Below are positions 18,696-27,943 of a DNA stretch of 64,000 bases, piece after piece. The notes under the pieces were generated by a model that worked only from the letters and a program-made list of their open reading frames with translations, had not been told where the DNA came from and searched no databases. Source of the stretch: Actomonas aquatica (GTDB lineage Bacteria; Verrucomicrobiota; Verrucomicrobiia; Opitutales; Opitutaceae); NCBI RefSeq assembly GCF_019679435.2, contig NZ_CP139781.1, positions 4,249,753 to 4,313,752 on the forward strand. The letters run 5' to 3'. Numbering within the stretch: position 1 is the stretch's first letter; each line of letters starts with the position of its first letter. The translations under genes were made by a program, and so were the position numbers.

Positions 18696-18889
18696 GAGCG
18701 CTAGCATACGCCGACAACATCGGCGCAAGCGGCGGATTAACAAAGTGATCCGGCACAATTAGAGGCATTTACGGCAATTTAGTTCAAAGCCACTGCCAGG
18801 AAGTGAAGGGGTTACCCTATAATGATTTAGGGAATCAACCCAGACGCGCTGCGGAGCCGCGCCCGACGAGCGGGGCGGGGTGTCGGGGC

Positions 18890-19438
18890 TCAGTTGCGCA
18901 GCGGCAGCACGTCGACGAGTTCAACTTCGAAGACGAGGGTGGCTTCGGGCGGGATGTGGCCCTTGATGCCTTTTTCGCCGTAGCCGAGCCAGTAGGGGAT
19001 GATGAGGGTGCGTTTTTCGCCCTTGGTCATCTCCATGATGGCTTCGTCCCAACCGGGAATCACCTGCGCCTGGCCGGCTTGGAGATGGAAGGGTTGGCCC
19101 TTGCTGTAGCTGTCGTCGAGTGGGGTGCCGTCGAGAAAGAAGCCGCGATAGTGGACCAAGACCTCCTGGCCGCGGGTGGGGCGGGTGAGACCGTCGCCGG
19201 GTTGAGTGATGAGGTAGCGCAGCCCGGTGGGGGTGATTTCGGCTTTGGGGTAGCGTTGGCTCACGATGCCCTCATCGACGATGGGCAGGGTCATCATGTT
19301 CATCGCTTCGCGCATGGCGCTGTTGATGGGCGCACCCGGGTTCTCGCGAGCGAGTTTACCGGAGCGCGTGACGAGCGCGATGGTGAGCAGGGCGAGACCG
19401 AAGAGAGCGGGGACAAGAAGGGTGCGGAGGGCGCGCAT
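18890..19438 (-). CDS. FKBP-type peptidyl-prolyl isomerase, exported or membrane-anchored
   Basis: A 182-residue protein with one N-terminal hydrophobic segment (LLVPALFGLALLTIALV) and a C-terminal FKBP domain. The domain blocks are VLVHYRGFFLDGTPLDDSY, VIPGWDEAIMEMTKGEKR and IPPEATLVFEVELVDV. FKBPs catalyse cis-trans isomerisation of Xaa-Pro bonds, here probably on exported proteins in the periplasm. The stretch between its start and the dehydrogenase pair is short and empty. Confidence 0.93.
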   Translation of the reverse strand: MRALRTLLVPALFGLALLTIALVTRSGKLARENPGAPINSAMREAMNMMTLPIVDEGIVSQRYPKAEITPTGLRYLITQPGDGLTRPTRGQEVLVHYRGFFLDGTPLDDSYSKGQPFHLQAGQAQVIPGWDEAIMEMTKGEKRTLIIPYWLGYGEKGIKGHIPPEATLVFEVELVDVLPLRN

Positions 19439-19559
19439 GGATCGGCCACGTTGAGTGAGGAGCCGAGGAAAGGCAAACGCGCGGAGGCGGAGCTGGGAAA
19501 GGTTGACTGATGCTCAAACCGGGCGGTAGGTTGCTGGGCCCCTTAACTTCCTAATGAAT

Positions 19560-19587
19560 ATTCACTTCGGGAAGTTCGTAAGTGAAT
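19560..19587 (+). promoter_or_regulatory. Candidate operator: 8 bp inverted repeat before the dehydrogenase pair
   Basis: Perfect arms ATTCACTT (19560-19567) and AAGTGAAT (19580-19587) separated by 12 bases, located 27-54 bp before the chosen ATG at 19614. The local sequence is AT-richer than its surroundings. An in-frame ATG at 19554 would put the dyad inside the coding region, which is one reason to prefer the later start. Confidence 0.35.
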
Positions 19588-19613
19588 TATCGGAAGGTCG
19601 CCCCCCCTTGCCC

Positions 19614-20645
19614 ATGAAAGCTCAAGCCGTTGTCTTCACCGCTCCCGGAACTGTTGTATTCCAAGAGGTCTGCTGCCCCGAGCCCGGTCCCGAGGATGTG
19701 GTCATTGAAGTCACCCATTCGTGGATCAGCAATGGCACCGAGGGTTCCTTCCTACGCGGCGAGCGTTTGGCCGGCGATACGGCGCGCAAGCCGGATGACC
19801 CGGAGCCGTTTCCGCTCATCGCGGGTTACCAAAAAGTCGGCTGGGTGCGGCAGGTCGGGGCCGCCGTGCGTGACTTTGCGGTGGGTGATTTTGTTTTTGC
19901 GATCATGAGTCGGGTCGAGGGCATGTTCGACAACGAGTATGCGGGTCATGTGTCTCCGTCGGTGTGTCGGCAGGACTTCGTGCACCGTCTGCCGCCGGAG
20001 GCTCAGCTGGATCCGGCCGCTTACAGCGGGATGGTGCTCACTCAGGTGGGCTACAACTGTGGATCGCGGCCGCGGATCGAACCGGGTGAACTGGCGGTGG
20101 TGGTCGGAGATGGGTTGGTCGGGCAATGGACCGCCCAGACGCTGCTGGAGCGTGGTGCGCGGGTCATCATGACCGGTCGGCATGAGGATCGCTTGGCAGC
20201 ATTCCGGCGCGAATGCGGAGACCGACCGGGGCAGGCGCTCAGGGTCACCGGGCTTGGCGTCGACGAAGTCATTGCGTTGGAAGCGGGACCGGTGGCGGTG
20301 CTTGTCGACACGGTGGGGGACGCCCGGCTTTTCGATGCCTACCTGCCTCACCTGAAGCACGGTGGCACGATCGTGGCGGCAGGTTTTTATGGTCTGGAAG
20401 GCTTCGTCGAAATCCAGCGCTACCGCTTTCGCGAAATCGCCTTTGATCTCGTCGCGGGCATCACGCGGGAGCGGGTCGATACCACCATCGATTGGGTGCG
20501 TGATGGCCGCCTGCGCACGGCCCCGTTGATCACGCACCGTTTCCCCGTTGAGCAGGCGGCGCAGGCGTGGGAGTTGATCGCATCCAAACGTGAGCCGGTG
20601 CTCGGCGTGGTGTTGGAGTGGTCGGCGGAAGGAGGTGCGGCATGA
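19614..20645 (+). CDS. Medium-chain (MDR/zinc-type) dehydrogenase, first of a pair
   Basis: A 343-residue MDR-superfamily oxidoreductase. It starts MKAQAVVFTAPGTVVFQE and shows the GroES-like half with SNGTEGSFLRGE and GYQKVGWVRQVG. The nucleotide-binding half contains VVGDGLVGQW, where the usual GxGxxG is altered to GDGLVG. The ISNGTE segment replaces the usual catalytic zinc Cys, so a zinc-independent or altered active site is likely. The substrate is unknown. The stop overlaps the next dehydrogenase as ATGA. The pair probably acts on one pathway, perhaps sugar or polyol oxidation. Confidence 0.8.
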   Translation: MKAQAVVFTAPGTVVFQEVCCPEPGPEDVVIEVTHSWISNGTEGSFLRGERLAGDTARKPDDPEPFPLIAGYQKVGWVRQVGAAVRDFAVGDFVFAIMSRVEGMFDNEYAGHVSPSVCRQDFVHRLPPEAQLDPAAYSGMVLTQVGYNCGSRPRIEPGELAVVVGDGLVGQWTAQTLLERGARVIMTGRHEDRLAAFRRECGDRPGQALRVTGLGVDEVIALEAGPVAVLVDTVGDARLFDAYLPHLKHGGTIVAAGFYGLEGFVEIQRYRFREIAFDLVAGITRERVDTTIDWVRDGRLRTAPLITHRFPVEQAAQAWELIASKREPVLGVVLEWSAEGGAA

Positions 20646-21640
20646 ACGCGGTCTCGATTCCCCAAACCATGCGTCGGCTGGTGATCACGGCGCCCGGTGA
20701 AATCGAGTGGGCGGAGGCGTCGGTGCCGACCCCGAAGCCAGAGGAGGTTTTGGTGAAAGTGCTGGGCGTCTCGTCCTGTCCGCATTGGGACCTGCACATC
20801 CTCGGCGGTGAACCGATGTTTCCGGGCCAGGACCTGCATTATCCCTATTTGCCCGGTCAGCCCGGCCATGAGGCGGTGGGGGAAGTGGCGGCGGTGGGCT
20901 CGGCGGTGGCAAGTCTTCGGGTGGGCCAGCGAGTCGTGGCTTGGCGCGACACGGGCGAGGCGAGGCCGGGATTTTATGCTCAGTTCAATACCTTCCGGGC
21001 GGTCGATCTGTTGCCGGTGTCGGCCGAGCGCCCTCATGGGCAGTGGGCCTCGGTGGAGCTGGGGATGTGCGTGGAGGTGAGTTTTCAACGGCTGGCGGAG
21101 CTTGGTGGAGTCCGAGGGCGCCGGGTGGCGATCGCCGGGTTGGGACCAGCAGGATTGGTCGCTGTGCAACTGGCCCGTCATCACGGTGCCGCTGCGGTGA
21201 TCGGAATGGACCCGGTGACGGAACGACGCGAACTCGCGCTACGGTTGGGGGCGACCCACGTGGAGACCGGCGAGGCGGCGAGTTGGCCGGCCGATCGCAA
21301 CGACGAGCGGGCGGCGGACGTGGCGATCGACTGCACCGGGCTGGCCCCGGTAGTTGAATTTTTGTTACGCCGCACCCGGCAGGCCGTCGCCCTCTTCGGG
21401 GTGGTGCGTGACCCGATCCGCTACGACGGGGCGCTCATGTGGGGACCGGGGGTGACGTTGGTAGGTTACGGGGACCACAACCGGACGGCGGCGGAGACGG
21501 CGATTGCGGCGGTGGAGGCCGGCACACTGGATCTGTCGGCGCTCATCACCACGACGCTGCCACTGCGCGACTACGTGCGAGGGGTGGGCCTGCTGCGACG
21601 CAAGGAGGCGATCAAAGTGCTCTTCGACCCTTGGGCGTAA
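20642..21640 (+). CDS. Medium-chain alcohol dehydrogenase-like protein, second of a pair
   Basis: A 332-residue MDR-superfamily protein with GQPGHEAVGEVAAVG (the GHE zinc-site block, residues about 77-91) and the Rossmann motif AGLGPAGLVAVQLA. CPHWDLH around residue 44 stands where the first catalytic zinc Cys is expected. It also has VAIDCTGLAPVVEFLL. It is therefore likely to be a zinc- and NAD(P)-dependent dehydrogenase of unknown substrate. The start lies in a 4 bp ATGA overlap with the upstream dehydrogenase, so the two are co-translated. Confidence 0.8.
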   Translation: MNAVSIPQTMRRLVITAPGEIEWAEASVPTPKPEEVLVKVLGVSSCPHWDLHILGGEPMFPGQDLHYPYLPGQPGHEAVGEVAAVGSAVASLRVGQRVVAWRDTGEARPGFYAQFNTFRAVDLLPVSAERPHGQWASVELGMCVEVSFQRLAELGGVRGRRVAIAGLGPAGLVAVQLARHHGAAAVIGMDPVTERRELALRLGATHVETGEAASWPADRNDERAADVAIDCTGLAPVVEFLLRRTRQAVALFGVVRDPIRYDGALMWGPGVTLVGYGDHNRTAAETAIAAVEAGTLDLSALITTTLPLRDYVRGVGLLRRKEAIKVLFDPWA

Positions 21641-21765
21641 GAGGGGATGTTTCGCGAGCGAGGAGGAGACTCCTTCCTGCTAATAACTACACGGCCTGTC
21701 CCATCTGCTGCTACCAATCCGCCGCTCGCCAATATAGGTGGCGAAGAAAGGAAGGCGTTTGGCAT

Positions 21766-22308
21766 TCACGGCCGCCGGCTCGCGAAATACCACAGGCCGT
21801 CTCGCTGAAACGCCCCAGCATACCAACGAACTTGGGTCGTTTTGTCGGTCGGATCTTTGCTCGCAAAGGTGAAGACGATGAGCTTTTCGGGCTCTGTGTT
21901 CCACTTCGGTGGCGGCAGGGAGTGAGGCCGGTCGCCGAAAAGCGCTTTGTGCTCCCTTTCTTTGAGGGTCTCGAACTCGGCGGGAGTCATCACGGCGGTA
22001 GAAACGTGACGCAGCTCGCCCGATACGCCGTTCCATTCCTTCCACGCGTCATGGATCGCAGATAGCTCGTTCGGAGGAAGGCCTGAAACATCCGCGTGCG
22101 CCCGAATCGCGTCGACATCGCCTCTTAGAATGAAGGCCTTCGCGAGGGTTGAGACCTGCGACCATTCTTTGATCCCTGTTGGTTCGGGAAATGGGCGAGA
22201 GCAGCCGAGCAACACTGACAGCAGGACACATGTAGCAACTGAGGTGGCCTTGAATTGGCGGACAAGAACACGGGGATGGGGCAGAGGGGTTTCTTGTCCT
22301 TGTTTCAT
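21766..22308 (-). CDS. Hypothetical lipoprotein
   Basis: A 180-residue frame with a lipoprotein signal: basic start (HPRVLVRQFK), hydrophobic core (ATCVLLSVLL) and lipobox LLGC with the lipid-bearing Cys at residue 36. The mature part is mostly helical and polar, with no domain I recognise, and ends WYFASRRP. It is visibly less GC-rich in third positions than its neighbours, which may mean recent acquisition. It is downstream of and on the same strand as the cyclophilin gene, 37 bp away. Confidence 0.6.
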   Translation of the reverse strand: MKQGQETPLPHPRVLVRQFKATSVATCVLLSVLLGCSRPFPEPTGIKEWSQVSTLAKAFILRGDVDAIRAHADVSGLPPNELSAIHDAWKEWNGVSGELRHVSTAVMTPAEFETLKEREHKALFGDRPHSLPPPKWNTEPEKLIVFTFASKDPTDKTTQVRWYAGAFQRDGLWYFASRRP

Positions 22309-22345
22309 GTTCGATCGGGATAGCGCCGCGCGTTTGGCGATCGGG

Positions 22346-23431
22346 CTAGCGCACGAGGTAAGGGATGAGGGTGTCGAGGAAGGCGTCGAGGTGGCGTTTG
22401 CGGGACTGCTCGGGCGGCACCGGGTCTTCGCCGTAGCGTTCGGCGATGGTGGCCGTGGCGGTGGCGTCGATGGTGGCGAGCAGGCGCTGCAGGGCTTGGT
22501 CGGTGGTTTCGTCGTCGATCGTGAGGCGGGTCGCAGTCGTGTCGCCGAGGTGGACAAACCAGAGGTGACTGTCGGCGACGTAGATGGCGGCGATGCCTTC
22601 GTCGGTGATGCCGGCCCGACGCTCGAGGGTGGCGGCGAGCTCGGGCGTAGTGCGGTCGGGGGGCTCGGTGGCGACGACCATCACGTGGAATTTGGCGCCG
22701 GTGAAACGTTCGAGGTTGGCCAGTTTGTTATCCAGGATTTGGGCCCAGTCGGGTGCGGCGGGGAGTTGGTCATCGGGGTCGGCCACGTGGGCGGGCGCGG
22801 CGTGGGGCACGGCGGCGATTTGGGCGGCGAACGCCGCGGGATCGGTCGCGAAGGCTTCGGCGGCGGGGCCGTGGCGGAGGATGCGCACGTTCATGGTGTC
22901 GCCTTGTTCGATCGTCTGCAGCACGTCGAGGCCGTCGACGACTTCGCCGAAGACGCTGTGCAGGTAGTCGAGGCGCACTTGCGGCGCCAGGGTGAAGAAG
23001 AACTGCGAGCTGTTGGTGTCGGGGCCGGCGTTGGCCATGGACAGGATGCCGGCGCGGTCGTGGCTGAGACCGGGCGTAAACTGATCGGGGAATTCATAGC
23101 CCGGGCCTCCTTCGCCGGTGCCGGTGGGGGCACCGCCTTGGGCGACGAAGCCGGGAATGACCCGGTGAAAGGTGGTGCCGTCGAAGAAGGACCGGCCGGG
23201 CTCGGGACCGAGCGTGCCTTCGGCGAGACCAACAAAATTGGTCACGGGCAAACGGGCGCGCTCGGCGAAGAGTTTTACGGTGATGGTGCCGCGCGGGGTG
23301 TCGAAGGCGGCGTAGAGTCCGTCGGGCAGGGCGGGCTCGGAGTCGGCGGCGCGGGCGAATTGCGCGGTGAGACCCACGAGGGTGAAGGTGAGGGTGAGGC
23401 CGAAGGTGAAGAGGCGGTGAAAACGGGTCAT
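22346..23431 (-). CDS. Cyclophilin-type peptidyl-prolyl isomerase with C-terminal extension
   Basis: A 361-residue exported protein: signal peptide RLFTFGLTLTFTLVGL ending ARA. A cyclophilin domain follows over about residues 37-190, containing FFDGTTFHRVIPGFVAQGG and NSSQFFFTLA; the catalytic Arg of the FHR motif is present. The last 130 residues are not cyclophilin. They contain FHVMVVATEPPD and GIAAIYVADSHLWFVHLGD, faintly like the TPM/YgcG fold, but this is a guess. It probably acts on periplasmic protein folding. The ATG at 23431 is 69 bp from the divergent M14 peptidase start. Confidence 0.88.
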   Translation of the reverse strand: MTRFHRLFTFGLTLTFTLVGLTAQFARAADSEPALPDGLYAAFDTPRGTITVKLFAERARLPVTNFVGLAEGTLGPEPGRSFFDGTTFHRVIPGFVAQGGAPTGTGEGGPGYEFPDQFTPGLSHDRAGILSMANAGPDTNSSQFFFTLAPQVRLDYLHSVFGEVVDGLDVLQTIEQGDTMNVRILRHGPAAEAFATDPAAFAAQIAAVPHAAPAHVADPDDQLPAAPDWAQILDNKLANLERFTGAKFHVMVVATEPPDRTTPELAATLERRAGITDEGIAAIYVADSHLWFVHLGDTTATRLTIDDETTDQALQRLLATIDATATATIAERYGEDPVPPEQSRKRHLDAFLDTLIPYLVR

Positions 23432-23500
23432 GGCAGGAAGGCGGATCACTTTTGGGATCTTGGGCTGAAAAATGCTCCGAGTCGTGCAGTCTTTTTTCCC

Positions 23501-26065
23501 ATGTTGAGATACTTCCGGTTGATTCTGGCTTTGAGTGTGGTGACCCGGCTGTTCGGTGCGGGTGAGCCGCTGGACTATTTCCTCTCCGACGGCGGGCCCT
23601 ACGACGAGAGCGTGCCGACGCCGGCAGAGCACTTTGGATTTGAGGTGGGAGAGTGGCATCTGCGCCCAGATCAGATCGAAAGCTACCTGCGAGCCTTGGC
23701 CGCCGCCGCGCCGGCGCGGGCGAAGGTCGAGGTGTATGGTCACACCCACGAGCAGCGGCCGTTGCTGCAGTTCATCGTGGCGGCACCGGAGCGTCTGGCC
23801 GATCTCGAGGCGGTGCGGGAGGAGCATCTCGCGCTTGGGCGCGTGGGCGCGCGCCCAGCGGTGGTGAATCTCGGTTATTCGATCCACGGCAACGAAGCCT
23901 CCGGTGCGAACGCCGCGATGGTGGTCGCCTATTGGTTGGTGGCCTCGGAGCACCCGGCGGCGCAGGCGGCGCGACGGGATCTGGTGGTGCTGCTCGATCC
24001 GATGTTTAACCCCGACGGCGTGGCGCGCTTTGCGCACTGGGCCAACACCCATCGGGGTCAAAACCTGGTGGCCGACCGCTACCATCGCGAACACCGCGAG
24101 CCCTGGCCCAACGGCCGCACCAACCACTACTGGTTCGACCTCAACCGCGACTGGTTCCCGCTGGTGCATCCGGAGAGTCAGGCGCGCATCGGCCGCTATC
24201 ACCAATGGTTGCCCAACATCATGAACGACCATCACGAGATGGGCACCGACAAGACTTTCTTCTTCCAGCCCGGCGTGCCTTCGCGCAACAACCCGACCAC
24301 GCCGGCGCGCGTGTATGAGCTGCAGGAGCAACTGGCGACGCATCACGTGGCGGCGCTCGATCGCGCGGGCTCGTTCTTCTACTCGGCCGAGGGTTACGAC
24401 GATTTCTACGTCGGCAAGGGCTCGGTCTACCCCGACCTCACGGGCGGGCTCGGCATCCTCTACGAACAGGCCAGCTCGCGCGGGCATGTGCAGGAGACGG
24501 ATTTTGGCGACATGCCCTTCGCCTTCACCATTCGCAATCAAGTCATCGCTTCGCTTTCCACCCTGGCGGGGGCGGTGGCGATGCGCGGCGACCTGCTGGA
24601 GCATCAGCGCGAGTTCTACGCCACCGCCAATGACTTCGCCCAAGAGCGTGGCATCGGCGGTTGGGTGATCGATCCGGCGGGTGACCGTGGCCGCGCCTGG
24701 GAATTGCAGTCGCGCCTGGCGCAGCACCAGATCGAGGTGCATGCGCTCAAACGCGACGTCGAGATTGGCGACCGCACCTACGCGGCGGGCGAAGCGCTCT
24801 GGGTGCCGGCGGCGCAGCCGCAGGCGCGCCTTTTGGCGGAACTCTTTACCGATCGTAGGGAATTTACGGATACGGCGTTCTACGACATTTCGGCTTGGAG
24901 CGTGCCGCTGGCCTTCAACCTGCCGCATGCTACGGTGGCCTGGGGGGACGCCCGTGGGCTCGCCGGCGAGGCGCTGACCGTCGGGCCACGCCCGGTGGGT
25001 GAGCTGGTCGGTTCGCGCGACGGCGTGCGGGCGTATTTGATCGAAGGATACGGCTTCGACGTGCCGCGGGCGTTGGGACGACTGGGGCAGGCCGGGATCG
25101 TGTCGCAGATCGTGACGGAACCGTTTCAGGCGGTGCCGGCGGGCGCGGACGCGGACGCGGCGGTGACCCTGAGTCGAGGCTCGGTCTTGGTGCCGGTGAC
25201 GCGTCAGGCGAGCAAGGCGGCGGAGATCGAGGCGGTGATCGATTCCATTCTGGCGGAAGACGCGGTGACGGTGGTGGCGCTCGCCAGCGGTCACACTCCG
25301 GATGGGCCGGATCTGGGCAGCCCGAGTTTGGTGACGGCGACGGCGGGCCGCGTGGCGGTGCTGACCGGTGACGGGCTGAGTCCTTACGACGCGGGCGCGG
25401 TGTGGCATACGCTGGATACGCGCTACGGTTTGCCGGTGCTGTTGTTGGAGCTCGACGATGTAGCGTCGGCGGATCTGTCGCGACTGGATGCGATTGTGAT
25501 GGTCGATGGCCGTTACAGCGGGTTGAGCAGCCGGGCGGTGGCGGCACTGGCCGAGTGGGTGCGCGACGGCGGCACGCTGGTGACCTTTGAGCGCGCGGCG
25601 GCGTGGGCAGCGGACACCTTGAAGGCGCCGCTGGCCATGCGGGAGGCGGGCGGCAAGTCGACCGACGAACCGCGGCAACCCTTTGCGCGAGGGGAACGTC
25701 TGGAGCGTGCCAAGCTGATTCCCGGCACGGTCTTCGCGGCGGACGTCGATCTGACGCATCCGCTGGCTTACGGGCTGGGCAGCGAAGTGCTGCCGCTGTT
25801 CCGTCAAGGCAAGGTGCAGCTGGAGACGTCGGAGTCGCCGTATCAAACGCCGTTGGTTTATGCCGACGAACCACTGTTGGCCGGTTATGCGCGCGACGAA
25901 GATGTGGCCAAGCTGGCGGGGCAAGCCGCCGCGGTGGTTGCGCCGATGGGGCGTGGCCGCGTGGTGGCGATGACCGACCTGCCGGTGTTTCGCGGCTATT
26001 GGTTCGGCTCGATGCGTTTGCTGGGCAACGCGATCTTCTACGGGCCGGCGATGCGCACGCCGTGA
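23501..26065 (+). CDS. M14-family zinc carboxypeptidase, exported
   Basis: An 854-residue peptidase with a short signal peptide (LRYFRLILALSVVTRLF). The M14 zinc motif HxxE is at His129 to Glu132 in SIHGNEASG; the third ligand is probably in MNDHHEMG. NPDG and an Arg-rich substrate pocket region (NGRTNHYWFDLNRDW) are also seen. The C-terminal 300 residues, with GDGLSPYDAGAVWHTL and DAIVMVDGRYSG, look like the class I amidotransferase-like domain often fused to these large bacterial M14 proteins. It likely degrades peptides in the periplasm. The long open frame upstream of 23501 is antisense to the cyclophilin and was not used. Confidence 0.88.
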   Translation: MLRYFRLILALSVVTRLFGAGEPLDYFLSDGGPYDESVPTPAEHFGFEVGEWHLRPDQIESYLRALAAAAPARAKVEVYGHTHEQRPLLQFIVAAPERLADLEAVREEHLALGRVGARPAVVNLGYSIHGNEASGANAAMVVAYWLVASEHPAAQAARRDLVVLLDPMFNPDGVARFAHWANTHRGQNLVADRYHREHREPWPNGRTNHYWFDLNRDWFPLVHPESQARIGRYHQWLPNIMNDHHEMGTDKTFFFQPGVPSRNNPTTPARVYELQEQLATHHVAALDRAGSFFYSAEGYDDFYVGKGSVYPDLTGGLGILYEQASSRGHVQETDFGDMPFAFTIRNQVIASLSTLAGAVAMRGDLLEHQREFYATANDFAQERGIGGWVIDPAGDRGRAWELQSRLAQHQIEVHALKRDVEIGDRTYAAGEALWVPAAQPQARLLAELFTDRREFTDTAFYDISAWSVPLAFNLPHATVAWGDARGLAGEALTVGPRPVGELVGSRDGVRAYLIEGYGFDVPRALGRLGQAGIVSQIVTEPFQAVPAGADADAAVTLSRGSVLVPVTRQASKAAEIEAVIDSILAEDAVTVVALASGHTPDGPDLGSPSLVTATAGRVAVLTGDGLSPYDAGAVWHTLDTRYGLPVLLLELDDVASADLSRLDAIVMVDGRYSGLSSRAVAALAEWVRDGGTLVTFERAAAWAADTLKAPLAMREAGGKSTDEPRQPFARGERLERAKLIPGTVFAADVDLTHPLAYGLGSEVLPLFRQGKVQLETSESPYQTPLVYADEPLLAGYARDEDVAKLAGQAAAVVAPMGRGRVVAMTDLPVFRGYWFGSMRLLGNAIFYGPAMRTP

Positions 26066-26170
26066 GTGCGGCCGATGGCGGGAGGGGCGGGCGGCCGCCC
26101 GGGATGGATTGTGCCGTTGGGCAAAGTCCCGCCTAGACGCGCGGTCGTTGCTGGCTGATGCTGCGCGGCC

Positions 26171-27088
26171 GTGGCCGTCCTGAATCTGCTCGCTCCCATT
26201 TTCCTGATTATCGCGCTGGGCGCGGCTTTGCAGCGCGGCGGGATGTTGGCCGGGCCGGTGGTGGCGGGGATCAACAAACTGCTCTTTTGGGTGGGTCTGC
26301 CGGCGGCGGTGTTTTCGGCGCTGGTGACTGGAGCTGGCGGCAACGAAGGTGCGGGGGCGCTCTTGCTGGCGATGTTGGGCGGCACGGCGTTGACGGCGGT
26401 GCTGGCGTGGTGGGGCGGACCGTTGCTGGGCGTGCAGGCGCGGGCGCGCGGCACGTTTACGCAGGGGGCGTTTCGGTCGAATCTGAGTTTTATTGCGCTG
26501 CCGCTGTTGCTGTCGGTGCCGGGCGTGCCGATCGGGCAGGCGATGCTCACCTTTGCGCCGATGCTGTTGCTCAACAACGCGGTGGCGGTGTGGGTGCTGT
26601 TGGCGAGTCAGGACGAAGTCGGTGGGCGGATGTGGCGGCGCATCGGTTTGGGCGTGGTGCGAAATCCGATCATTTTGGCATCGGTTACCGGACTGGCGGC
26701 GCGCTTGGCGGGTTGGACGCCGCCGGTGGCGTTGCTGACGACGCTGCAGTCGCTGGGGCGGATGGCTTTGCCGCTGGCGCTGCTCTGCATCGGTGCGGCG
26801 CTCATGACGGTGCCGGTGAAGGGCAATCGGCGGCTGCCGTTGATCGCGGCCGGCTTCAAGGTGCTGTTGTCACCATTGCTTGGATACGGCCTGGGGCGGT
26901 TGCTGGGGCTGGATGCGGCGGCGATGCTGGTGCTCTTGATTTGCCTGTCGTGTCCGACGGCGGCGGTGTCGCACACGATGGTGAAGCAGATGGGCGGCGA
27001 CGAAGGCATGGCGGCGACGACGGTGGTGTTTGCGTCGATCGGCGGCGCGGTGTCGCTGGCCGTGGTGCTGGCGCAGTTTGCGGGGTGA
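26171..27088 (+). CDS. AEC-family (auxin efflux carrier-like) permease
   Basis: A 305-residue, very hydrophobic protein with about ten membrane segments. It begins LNLLAPIFLIIALGAALQRGG and has the two-part AEC layout with a central hydrophilic loop and FVRNP/NPI-like motifs (VVRNPIILASVTGLAARL) and SCPTAAVSHTMVKQMGGD near the end. Members export or import small organic acids such as malate. The start is a GTG at 26171; no ATG fits the first membrane segment. A hairpin with arms GCGGCCG / CGGCCGC follows the stop. Confidence 0.85.
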   Translation: MAVLNLLAPIFLIIALGAALQRGGMLAGPVVAGINKLLFWVGLPAAVFSALVTGAGGNEGAGALLLAMLGGTALTAVLAWWGGPLLGVQARARGTFTQGAFRSNLSFIALPLLLSVPGVPIGQAMLTFAPMLLLNNAVAVWVLLASQDEVGGRMWRRIGLGVVRNPIILASVTGLAARLAGWTPPVALLTTLQSLGRMALPLALLCIGAALMTVPVKGNRRLPLIAAGFKVLLSPLLGYGLGRLLGLDAAAMLVLLICLSCPTAAVSHTMVKQMGGDEGMAATTVVFASIGGAVSLAVVLAQFAG

Positions 27089-27943
27089 GGGGGGGCGGCC
27101 GAGACGGCCGCTGCTTCATTTTGGTTTTGGGTGTTTGAGGTGGACCGTGGCCTCCGGACGCGGTCGGCGGTGGAGTGGGGGCGGAGGGGCAACGTTAGCG
27201 CGAGCAAGCTCGCGGCCTACAGTGCGGGTTCGGAAGCAGAGTGTAGGCTGCGAGCTTGCTCGCGCTGCGTTGCGTCGCGGGGGGGAGCTGACGCACTGGA
27301 GCGACGCGGTCGGGACGCCCGCGTCCACCTTGGGAGTGAGTTCGAGGTGGACCGTGGCCTCCGGACGCGGTCGGCGGTGGAGAGGGGCGGAGGGGCCGCG
27401 TTAGCGCGAGCGAGCTCGCGGCCTACAGTGCGGGTTCGGAAGTCGGGGGTAGGCTGCGAGTTTACTCGCGCTGCGTTGCGTCGCGGGGGGAGCTGACGCA
27501 CTGGAGCGACGCGGTCGGGACGCCCGCGTCCACCTTGGGAGTGGACCGTGGCCTCCGGACGCGGTCGGCGGTGGAGTGGGGGCGGAGGGGCAGCGTTAGC
27601 GCGAGCGAGCTCGCGGCCTACAGTGCGGGTTCGGCAGTTGAGGGTAGGCTGCGAGTTTACTTGCGCTGCGTTGCCCCGCGGGGGGGCTGACGCGCTGGAG
27701 CGACGCGGTCGGGACGCCCGCGTCCACCTTGGGAGTGGGTTTGAGGTGGACCGTGGCCTCCGGACGCGGTCGGCGGTGGAGTGGGGGCGGAGGGGCAACG
27801 TTAGCGCGAGCGAGCTCGCGGCCTACGGTGTGGGTTCGGGAGTCGGGGGTAGGCTGCGAGTTTACTCGCGCTGCGTTGCCTCGCGGGGGCGGAGCTGACG
27901 CACTGGAGCGACGCGGTCGGGACGCCCGCGTCAACCTTGGGCC
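27089..27943. repeat. Four-copy tandem repeat array (about 200 bp unit) filling a gene-free gap
   Basis: Units begin at 27137, 27344, about 27538 and 27743, each with the block GTGGACCGTGGCCTCCGGAC; the last ends near 27945. Period is about 207, 194 and 205 bp, the second unit lacking about 10 bp at its end. Each unit contains two facing arms, AGCGCGAGCGAGCTCGCGG-type and CTGCGAGTTTACTCGCGCT-type, each ending at a CCTAC/GTAGG edge, so each unit can fold. The first 20 bp (27095-27111) are a separate hairpin GCGGCCG-AGA-CGGCCGC, with a sister at 35181-35197. No convincing coding sequence is present. Confidence 0.85.

Noticed and set aside
18809..18841. Hairpin GGGTT...AACCC with inner CCCTA/TAGGG between the kinase and FKBP genes
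   Set aside because: The stems are short with an asymmetric bulge and there is no T run; too weak to call a regulatory element or terminator.
22130..23500. N-terminal extension of the M14 peptidase gene
   Set aside because: The open frame upstream of the ATG at 23501 is antisense to the cyclophilin and lipoprotein genes; the real start is followed by a signal peptide.
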